DNA from: Niastella yeongjuensis | GTDB taxonomy: Bacteria; Bacteroidota; Bacteroidia; Chitinophagales; Chitinophagaceae | Direction: 5' to 3' | Length of the DNA: 64,000 bases | NCBI RefSeq assembly: GCF_900110245.1 | Contig: NZ_FOCZ01000023.1 | Span: 21,337-85,336 of the forward strand | Shown: piece after piece, positions 58,505-64,000 of the stretch | Layout of the letters: every line of letters begins with the position of its first letter | Position numbering within the stretch: position 1 is the first letter of the stretch | Position numbers and translations under genes: made by a program | Notes under the pieces: model-generated | Databases searched by the model: none | What the model was told of the DNA's origin: nothing | Seen by the model: the letters and a program-made list of their open reading frames with translations, nothing else

Positions 58505-59341
58505 TTAATTTTTAAACGAATTCGGTCTGAAGATGCCTCGCAGGAAATGCTGGTACTCCTGGTCGGTTTTACCGATGCGTGCATTCACCAATTGTTCAAT
58601 ATCAGGACCCGCCAGATAGCGCAAACGATGGGTATTATCCGTTACTGCGTTATAGATCAGCCGGGCCACGTCATTGGCCGTGAATGTATTGGAACCTTCA
58701 AAATTTTTGAAAAAGGCGGCCAGTTCTTCACTAAAAGCCTGGTAGTCGCTCAATGACGGATCATACGCAAATGACGTAATCGTTTTTTCATTGAAAGGTG
58801 TAGCAATGTAACCGGGCTCTACCAGTTTTACTTTAATGTTCTGCGATTCCAGTTCATAGGCCAGCGATTCGGTAAAGCCTTCCACGGCATACTTGGAGGC
58901 AGAATAAATAGAAAGCAGGGGCGTGGTTAACAGACCGGCGCCGGAGGATACATTCAATACTACACCGCCTTTGTTACTTCTGAAATGGGGCAATATGGCC
59001 CGGGTTACATGCATTAGCCCAAATACATTCACCTCAAATTGTTCCTGGATCTTCTCAGGCGACACGGCTTCAAAGAGCCCTTGCTGTCCATAACCCGCAT
59101 TATTGATCAGCACGTCTATTTGCCCGAATTTTTCGATGCCTTGTTGAACAGCGGTTTGAATAGAAGCCGGTTCGGTAACCTCAAGCCGCGTAACAAAAAT
59201 GTTAGGCTCTTTAACGAGGTCCTTTTCCTTTTCCGGATTACGCATGGTGGCAATTACATTCCAGCCTTGTTGGGCGAAATACAGGGACGTAGCTTTCCCT
59301 ATACCGGAGGAGGCTCCGGTAATGAGCATTGTTTTGTTCAT
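58505..59341 (-). CDS. Short-chain dehydrogenase/reductase (SDR)
   Basis: Classical SDR of 278 residues. Cofactor motif TGASSGIG (8-15), NNAG (80-83), catalytic S132/S133, Y146 and K150 in IYSASKYAVEGFTESLAYELE. ATMRNPEK (31-38) with Arg suggests NADP preference. Substrate unknown. The AraC gene ends 11 bases upstream on the same strand, so the two probably form an operon. Confidence 0.92.
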   Translation of the reverse strand: MNKTMLITGASSGIGKATSLYFAQQGWNVIATMRNPEKEKDLVKEPNIFVTRLEVTEPASIQTAVQQGIEKFGQIDVLINNAGYGQQGLFEAVSPEKIQEQFEVNVFGLMHVTRAILPHFRSNKGGVVLNVSSGAGLLTTPLLSIYSASKYAVEGFTESLAYELESQNIKVKLVEPGYIATPFNEKTITSFAYDPSLSDYQAFSEELAAFFKNFEGSNTFTANDVARLIYNAVTDNTHRLRYLAGPDIEQLVNARIGKTDQEYQHFLRGIFRPNSFKN

Positions 59342-59352
59342 ATGTTTACGTG

Positions 59353-60174
59353 TTATTTTTTAGCGGCCGATACTTTCGATGGATTTACTCCATAGAATTG
59401 TTTGAATGCAAAGGAAAAGTGGGCGAGGGTTTCAAAGCCCACTTCATGGTACACCTCTGTAGGTCTTTTTTTCTTTTCCTTAATGAGATAATGCGCTTCC
59501 TGCAACCGCCGCTCCTGTAACCAGCGATTGGGGGTGGTATGAAAGATCTTTTCAAAATCGCGTTTAAAAGTAGCAAGGCTTCTACCTGAGAGATACGCAA
59601 ATCTTTTCATTTCTATATTGAAACTAAAGTTTTGTTGCATAAATGCTTCCAGGTCTATTTTCCCCGGCTGGTCAAGATCGAACAGGATGTTTTTGAAAGC
59701 CGGGTTTATTTGCAGCAACAGCATCAATGCTTCCTGACGTTTCAGGTTAACCAGGTGTTCGGGCAATGGTGTTTCGAAATAAGGCAGCAGCGTTTGAAAA
59801 TAATTCTCCAGCAGCAGGCTGCTGTTCAGCTTTAATACCGCATCCTTGTCGGGAAATGGTTCTTCAAATCCCTGGTTGTATTGCCGGCTGAATTGGGCAA
59901 GGGTAGCCCTGTCGAACACAACTGTGATGGACCTGAATGGAAAAAGCCCGTCGTTTAGTTTTATGAACTTGGCTAAAAAGTTCTTTCGATAAAACAGCAG
60001 ATCGCCGGGGACAAACACTTTTGTTTGTCCGCCGTCTGCCACGTGTAATTTACCTGAAATGATCTGACACAATCCATGTTCACTGATAAACTGTTCGCCT
60101 ACCACTTTTTTTGATCCAAAGTGAGTATAAAGAACGCCGGGAATACTGGTTGTGGTCGACTGCGCTTTTTTCAT
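59353..60174 (-). CDS. AraC family transcriptional regulator
   Basis: Regulator of 273 residues from ATG 60174. The N-terminal cupin-like sensor (1-130) has VLYTHFGSKKVVGEQFISEHGLCQIISGKLHVADGGQTKVFVPGDLLFY. The C-terminal AraC domain (about 175-270) has FSFNIEMKRFAYLSGRSLATFKRDFEKIFHTTPNRWLQERRLQEAHYLI and VGFETLAHFSFAFKQFYGVNPSK. It is followed after 11 bases by the SDR gene, which it may control. Nine extra residues from 60201 look unrelated. Confidence 0.92.
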   Translation of the reverse strand: MKKAQSTTTSIPGVLYTHFGSKKVVGEQFISEHGLCQIISGKLHVADGGQTKVFVPGDLLFYRKNFLAKFIKLNDGLFPFRSITVVFDRATLAQFSRQYNQGFEEPFPDKDAVLKLNSSLLLENYFQTLLPYFETPLPEHLVNLKRQEALMLLLQINPAFKNILFDLDQPGKIDLEAFMQQNFSFNIEMKRFAYLSGRSLATFKRDFEKIFHTTPNRWLQERRLQEAHYLIKEKKKRPTEVYHEVGFETLAHFSFAFKQFYGVNPSKVSAAKK

Positions 60175-60276
60175 AATGCTCTGCTGCGATTGACAACACA
60201 AAGCTGCGCATAAAATTTCTAATTTCCTTTCGTAGGAAGCTCAAAATTTATTTCGTGGAAAGCTCATCACTCATCT

Positions 60277-61203
60277 TTACCGGTAAAGCTTATCCCTGAT
60301 CTCCCGCCAGGTTATTATCTGGATATTGTTTTCCTTCAGCAATCTGGCGCATTCCCCACTTGAGAAAAAATCGAATTCTGTTTGCCGCCAGGCCGAACCC
60401 CAATCGGTGAATCCTTTTGTAACGGATTTCATTTCTTCGTTGTCGTAGGCGGTGTGAATGATAAAATACGTAAGGCCAACCGGCAAACTGCGTAAGGTTT
60501 GAGCATAATAAGCGGCCGGGTTTGAAGCCATCATGTCGGGTAAAATGGTGACTATAGAATCTGCTATGACCTCATTTTTTGAGATCAGGCTTTCGAGTTT
60601 GACATTCAGTTCTCTTTCCATTTCGCGCGCAAGGAACACAGGTATTTTATATTCCCGTCCCACCTTGATATAAGCTTTTATAAAATCGGGCTTTCTTACA
60701 ACGGCAAACATATGGGCATCCAAATGAGTGGGGTCAATGCCGAATTGTATGGCTCTTCTAACCTGGTTGCGTATTTCTTCTTCTACCTGGGTGGAGGCTG
60801 CGAATTGTTTTACACTGTCGACTGATGAATATAGAAACCCTTCTTTGTTGATGAGGGTAGGCGCCTTGGTTGATGGCGTTACCGGTCCCCATTTATAATT
60901 ACTCCATTCGCTTGTAAGCGTAATGTGTAAGCCAAAATCCATACCGGGGTGTTCCCGTACGTATGAAGCTATCTCTGTAAACCAGGGACAGGGAACCATA
61001 ATGCTGGCAGAATTGATACAACCTTTTTCCATAGCCGTAGTAGTGGCCAGGTTTACGGAGTGTGATACGCCAACATCATCGGCGTGAAGGATCAGTAGTT
61101 TGGTGTTTTTCGGATAGCCCAATCGTTCAGCAATCGTTTTTTGTTGGGCTTCCAGTGATGACACCCAAAGAGCGCAGGTTGCAATCAGTAATAATTTTTT
61201 CAT
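60277..61203 (-). CDS. ChbG/YdjC-like carbohydrate deacetylase, exported
   Basis: Polysaccharide-deacetylase-like enzyme of 308 residues. Signal peptide 1-20 (SSLEAQ). Catalytic and metal residues: H40, D42 and D43 in LILHADDVGVSHSVN, H93 in DFGLHITLTSEW, and H160/H164 in DPTHLDAHMFAVV. ChbG acts on acetylated chitobiose in E. coli; here a signal peptide makes an exported sugar deacetylase likely. ATG at 61203; the 17-bp motif (61213-61229) lies ten bases upstream. Its location near GH115 does not fix the substrate. Confidence 0.9.
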   Translation of the reverse strand: MKKLLLIATCALWVSSLEAQQKTIAERLGYPKNTKLLILHADDVGVSHSVNLATTTAMEKGCINSASIMVPCPWFTEIASYVREHPGMDFGLHITLTSEWSNYKWGPVTPSTKAPTLINKEGFLYSSVDSVKQFAASTQVEEEIRNQVRRAIQFGIDPTHLDAHMFAVVRKPDFIKAYIKVGREYKIPVFLAREMERELNVKLESLISKNEVIADSIVTILPDMMASNPAAYYAQTLRSLPVGLTYFIIHTAYDNEEMKSVTKGFTDWGSAWRQTEFDFFSSGECARLLKENNIQIITWREIRDKLYR

Positions 61204-61212
61204 ATGTGAGGT

Positions 61213-61229
61213 TTTGGCCTACTAATATA
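61213..61229 (-). promoter_or_regulatory. 17-bp motif upstream of the ChbG-like gene (copy B)
   Basis: TTTGGCCTACTAATATA, identical to 19261-19277, at almost the same distance (ten bases) from the ATG. Includes TATATTAG on the gene's strand. Confidence 0.45.
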
Positions 61230-61360
61230 CCCAATACCGGTAATTAGTAAGCTAAGTTTACACACTTATTTCCCAAAACAACGCGGATATTGGCTGAATC
61301 GACACGTTTATCAAATTTAGCTTGGTTATTTCGTTTAAACAGTTAACTTCAGTTAAGTAC

Positions 61361-61372
61361 CTACTGCAGTAG
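61361..61372. promoter_or_regulatory. 12-bp palindrome upstream of the CFI-box protein
   Basis: CTACTGCAGTAG is a perfect palindrome 40 bases before the ATG at 61413. Could be an operator; nothing else supports it. Confidence 0.3.
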
Positions 61373-61412
61373 TCCAGCATTTTATTTTCTTCATTTCTGA
61401 AAACCTTATAAC

Positions 61413-62399
61413 ATGTCTCATCCCAAACAAAAGTCCGCTTCACAAATCGGAGCGCCTATTTCTGCTCAGGAATATCAACAGCTCACTACAAATTTCGCTC
61501 AACGGTATCCCAATCAAACCCCTTCTGTATTTTTAAGCCGTGAGCATTTGTTAAACACCATAGAAGGAGTATCTGACCTGTCAGGGATCCTCTTTGCTTA
61601 TGGATTAAATGATGCCAATGATCCATCAACCCGCAGGATCATTCTGGTGCCTGCACGCAATTTAACGAATGGCGAATCAGGCGGCATACCTGTCATTCCT
61701 TCAAAGGGATACATATGCGAAAATGGAGAAAGAATAAGGTTCGATCAGTTTATGCAACTGTTGGGAAATCATGTGAGCGATTTTAAAAAAGTAAAAGAAG
61801 AGATCCCGTTAACGAAGTTGCCCAGAGGTTATTTCTGGGGTATCAATAAGCTTAAAAAGTTATTGGAAGTAGACCAATGCGGAGGACTCGTTTTCCATTT
61901 TGGTTACAATCCTGAAATGCGTGCTGCCTGCCGCCAATTCCAATGTGTACTGGAAGTGGTGGATGGAGATAATAAAAGCTTGAATATGTTTTTGGAATAT
62001 GGCCAGTGCAGCCCGCCCTGCGATATTGATCCAAACGGCCCTGGCGTTACCACTACTGGCAGCGATTGTATAGCTTCTATTGCAGCAGAAAGATTTGTTA
62101 AAGATGCTGAAGATAAGTTGAATGAGCTAAGAGCTTTCCGCGACAACTGGCTGGTAGCACAGGAGAATGGACAGGCATTGTATGAAATGTATTATTACCT
62201 GTCACGGCCATTGGTAGCTGAAATTCAGACCCGGGCAGACCAGGAAGCCATTTGGTACGACATCTATCATAATGGCATCAGCAATTGCCTGGATCTCATT
62301 CGTGAAAACAGGAATGAAGAAGCAAAGGTAAGTTATGTAAGCATGATGAAGGACCTGGCACACCGTTTTTTGGGTCAGGAAGTTACTATAGAAGCATAG
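61413..62399 (+). CDS. Protein of unknown function with a CFI-box-like C-terminus
   Basis: Cytoplasmic-looking protein of 328 residues. The first ~210 residues (SREHLLNTIEGVSDLSGILFAYGLND, PKGYICENG-type segments, LVFHFGYNPEMRAACRQFQCVLEVVDGD) match nothing I know. The C-terminal ~110 residues resemble the CFI-box C-terminal domain: C219 in DCIASIAAERF (in place of CFIATAA), LRAFRDNWL (239-247) and YYYLSRPLVAEI (260-271), with a helical end. CFI-box domains end many unrelated proteins and their role is unknown. A strong terminator follows. No operon partner. Confidence 0.7.
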   Translation: MSHPKQKSASQIGAPISAQEYQQLTTNFAQRYPNQTPSVFLSREHLLNTIEGVSDLSGILFAYGLNDANDPSTRRIILVPARNLTNGESGGIPVIPSKGYICENGERIRFDQFMQLLGNHVSDFKKVKEEIPLTKLPRGYFWGINKLKKLLEVDQCGGLVFHFGYNPEMRAACRQFQCVLEVVDGDNKSLNMFLEYGQCSPPCDIDPNGPGVTTTGSDCIASIAAERFVKDAEDKLNELRAFRDNWLVAQENGQALYEMYYYLSRPLVAEIQTRADQEAIWYDIYHNGISNCLDLIRENRNEEAKVSYVSMMKDLAHRFLGQEVTIEA

Positions 62400-62429
62400 T
62401 ATAACCTTAATCGATGTACGTTAAAATAT

Positions 62430-62457
62430 AAGGCCGGGCTGATCACCCGGCCTTTTT
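62430..62457. terminator. Bidirectional rho-independent terminator
   Basis: AAGGCCGGG (62430-62438) pairs with CCCGGCCTT (62446-62454), followed by TTT. It lies between the convergent CFI-box gene and the small membrane protein gene (62456). Confidence 0.85.
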
Positions 62458-62890
62458 ATTGGGAGCGTTGTGTATGTTGCCAGAAAAACTCATAACCGGT
62501 TGCTATAATTTTGATGGGATAAGGTCTTTTAAAGTCGTAGGCATGATTGAACAGGCCGGCTATTATGGCGTAGTAAGCAATGATCAATAAAGTTAAAGAC
62601 CATAATGAGATGGTTGTCCACCGGACCGGCTTTATAGTGAACCAAAAGCGATTGATGGAATAGATTAAAATAAACCAGCATAGAAAATAAGTGAGCAGAT
62701 CAATTATAAATTCAACCACAAAGAATTGATAGGCGAGGGATGTGTGCCAGGCGGGCCCGGAATATATTAGTGGAAAGCCTTTGTACATGGTTGCGGGTGC
62801 ATCTTCGGGTAAGGCGTACCACCATTTGGTAATGAAGACGAATGAGATGATGGTGAGCGGGATTATCAGTCGCAGGGAAAGGGTTTTCAT
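62456..62890 (-). CDS. Small integral membrane protein of unknown function
   Basis: Protein of 144 residues from ATG 62890 with about four helices: LIIPLTIISFVFITKWWYALP, YQFFVVEFIIDLLTYFLCWFILIYSI, TISLWSLTLLIIAYYAIIAGLF, and a polar end HAYDFKRPYPIKIIATGYEFFWQHT. A GTG at 62944 overlaps the ATPase stop (GTGA) and would add 18 residues and translational coupling, but MKTLSLRL fits a membrane start better. It is probably cotranscribed with the ATPase gene upstream. No family recognised. Confidence 0.7.
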   Translation of the reverse strand: MKTLSLRLIIPLTIISFVFITKWWYALPEDAPATMYKGFPLIYSGPAWHTSLAYQFFVVEFIIDLLTYFLCWFILIYSINRFWFTIKPVRWTTISLWSLTLLIIAYYAIIAGLFNHAYDFKRPYPIKIIATGYEFFWQHTQRSQ

Positions 62891-62940
62891 ATTTGGCAAT
62901 TCTGATAAAGATGCGGAGGCTTTGTTTTTCCATATGGCTG

Positions 62941-63474
62941 TCACAAAATGCGCCTGCGTACAAATTTTACCCGTTCATCTACCGTTGTAAGGGGGAGCAG
63001 GTTGATCTCATACCCCAATTTCGAATATACATTCACCATCATGTCATAAGTAGCTATTGCCTCTGCTTCGGATTGCTTACGTTCCTTATCATTTGTATAG
63101 ATCCCGGGCCATGGTGGTGCCAGGAAAACCTGTTGGTTATACCGGAAGTCCAGCGCTGCTTTTTCAACGTGTGCAGGCACTGGTAATTGACTAAGCTGCA
63201 GGTAGCCCATTACATCGGGGATGCCTCTGTCGAACAACACAGGGCCCTGTGCCTGCTGTGCTTCGCGGTAGGATCGCATTTCCCAGCTCAGCATCAGTTC
63301 GGCAAATGCGGATTTATCGAGCCAGGGCAGGGCGGTGCCGCCGATGGCCACCTGGTCCTGGATGATGGCGCGGCCGGCTTCGGGCATACCATGGATACCC
63401 TGTTTTGCCAGGGCATTGAGGAGGGCCGTTTTGCCGGAACCGGGTCCGCCGGAGATGAGGTAAAAGTGTTGCAT
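62941..63474 (-). CDS. P-loop ATPase/kinase-like protein (AAA_28 type)
   Basis: Nucleotide-binding protein of 177 residues from ATG 63474. Walker A GGPGSGKT (9-16) follows MQHFYLIS. PEAGRAIIQDQ, FDRGIPDVMGYL and YEINLLPLTTVDERVKFVRRRIL are typical of the AAA_28/AAA_33 family, which includes nicotinamide-riboside-kinase-like NTPases. Sixteen residues from an upstream start (63522) are unconserved. It overlaps the start of the small membrane protein reading. Substrate unknown. Confidence 0.85.
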   Translation of the reverse strand: MQHFYLISGGPGSGKTALLNALAKQGIHGMPEAGRAIIQDQVAIGGTALPWLDKSAFAELMLSWEMRSYREAQQAQGPVLFDRGIPDVMGYLQLSQLPVPAHVEKAALDFRYNQQVFLAPPWPGIYTNDKERKQSEAEAIATYDMMVNVYSKLGYEINLLPLTTVDERVKFVRRRIL

Positions 63475-63647
63475 GGGCTTGAAGGTAATGGAATTATCAG
63501 TTTTGGTTGTGCAGCTGGGCATTGAACAGCTGCAGTACTACAAAATAGGGTAGGAATAGGTGAAAAAGGGGCGCGGATATTACTACAAAATATTGAAATA
63601 GTAATCGTTACGCTGAAAAAAAAGTCTAACTAAATTTTTCTGATTTT

Positions 63648-63678
63648 TTTGTCAGTTTAAAACCTACACCTACATTTG
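63648..63678 (+). promoter_or_regulatory. Bacteroidota housekeeping promoter of tRNA-Ser
   Basis: TTTG (63648-63651), 19 bases, then TACATTTG (63671-63678), an exact match to TTTG-N19-TAnnTTTG. The tRNA's first base (63683) is five bases after the box, so transcription starts at or next to the mature 5' end. Confidence 0.8.
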
Positions 63679-63682
63679 CCCC

Positions 63683-63767
63683 GGAGAGATGGCAGAGCGG
63701 TCGATTGCGGCAGTCTTGAAAACTGTTGACTGTAACAGGTCCGGGGGTTCGAATCCCTCTCTCTCCG
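63683..63767 (+). tRNA. tRNA-Ser (anticodon UGA)
   Basis: Class II tRNA with a long variable arm. The acceptor arm GGAGAGA (63683-63689) pairs with TCTCTCC (63760-63766), discriminator G 63767. The anticodon stem GCAGT/ACTGT encloses CTTGAAA with anticodon TGA. The T loop GGGGGTTCGAATCCC is standard. The 3' CCA is not encoded. A hairpin terminator follows. Confidence 0.95.
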
Positions 63768-64000
63768 CTCGGCTCAGTTAACTGAGATAAACTTAAAGAT
63801 AGAAGTCCTGCAAAATCAATGATTTGCAGGATTTTTGCTTTTTAGGCATACCTGGTTTTACTGCACTTTATGGGGGATCAGGTTGAAAAGTTGGGGGATT
63901 GTTCAACTACATTCACATCCTATTTACATTGACTTTATTTTCCCATAAAGCCGCAATACAAATTGCTTTAGAAAGTCTGCATTCAAATTGGGATTGTAAC
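63768..64000. other. Gap after tRNA-Ser
   Basis: No gene or RNA seen apart from the terminator at 63806-63836. The end (63841-64000) is AT-rich and cannot be assigned. Confidence 0.5.
63806..63836 (+). terminator. tRNA-Ser terminator
   Basis: TCCTGCAAAATC (63806-63817) and GATTTGCAGGA (63821-63831) pair with one bulged A, loop AAT, followed by TTTTT. Confidence 0.8.

Overview
The window looks like chromosome from a Bacteroidota bacterium, most likely the family Chitinophagaceae (Niastella/Chitinophaga type). The grounds are a SusC/SusD pair, an orphan FecR anti-sigma protein, T9SS C-terminal sorting domains, PL11, GH115 and GH20 enzymes, and a Bacteroidota-type promoter (TTTG-N19-TAnnTTTG) in front of the tRNA. 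Species is inferred from gene content only. I see no phage, IS element, CRISPR array or rRNA.

Layout. 1-4.6 kb: a signalling cluster with a hybrid histidine kinase carrying three receivers (5' end outside the window), a receiver-kinase fusion, a lone receiver and a degenerate receiver. 4.6-12.5 kb: an amino-sugar/glycoprotein catabolism group with a NagB-LmbE fusion, a GH20 hexosaminidase, an S15-type hydrolase, a glycosylasparaginase and CutC. 12.7-24.5 kb: housekeeping and mixed genes (M61 protease, guanine deaminase, sigma factor with probable anti-sigma partner, NlpC/P60 peptidase, DinB protein, interrupted thioredoxin-like protein, inorganic pyrophosphatase, PhoH, YdeI). 24.9-35.6 kb: secreted PL11 rhamnogalacturonan lyase, amine oxidase, L,D-transpeptidase, gamma-glutamyltransferase, TerB-like protein. 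35.9-37.8 kb: an ECF sigma factor, a decayed second sigma factor and a shortened FecR. 38-44.5 kb: response regulator, stand-alone T9SS tail, AraC regulator, DUF488 protein, a possible papain-fold secreted protein, and an ECF42 sigma / DGPF / AhpD operon. 44.8-51 kb: DeoR regulator and SusC/SusD. 51-61.2 kb: GNAT, duplicated membrane protein, nitrilase-family amidase, aldo/keto reductase, acyltransferase, GH115 glucuronidase, SDR, AraC and a ChbG-like deacetylase. 61.4-64 kb: a protein with a CFI-box-like C-terminus, a P-loop ATPase, a small membrane protein and tRNA-Ser(UGA).

The strongest unexplained signal lies between the genes. At least six sequence-distinct tandem repeats share a period of seven bases: RGGCAGA, AAAGTTN, NNACCGG, CTTACMG, CTSACNA and a GTAAGAA-like family. 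They occur only in gaps, mostly just after stop codons. Several form inverted pairs (array, short spacer, reverse-complement array), like large hairpins between convergent genes. In some genes the repeat supplies the stop codon or the last residues; CutC's last ~16 codons are repeat-derived. The other main anomalies are an in-frame TAG in a thioredoxin-like gene followed by 46 more in-frame codons, a sigma-factor region 4 remnant with an apparent one-base deletion in front of a FecR lacking much of its cytoplasmic domain, and an identical 17-bp motif ten bases upstream of two distant secreted-protein genes.
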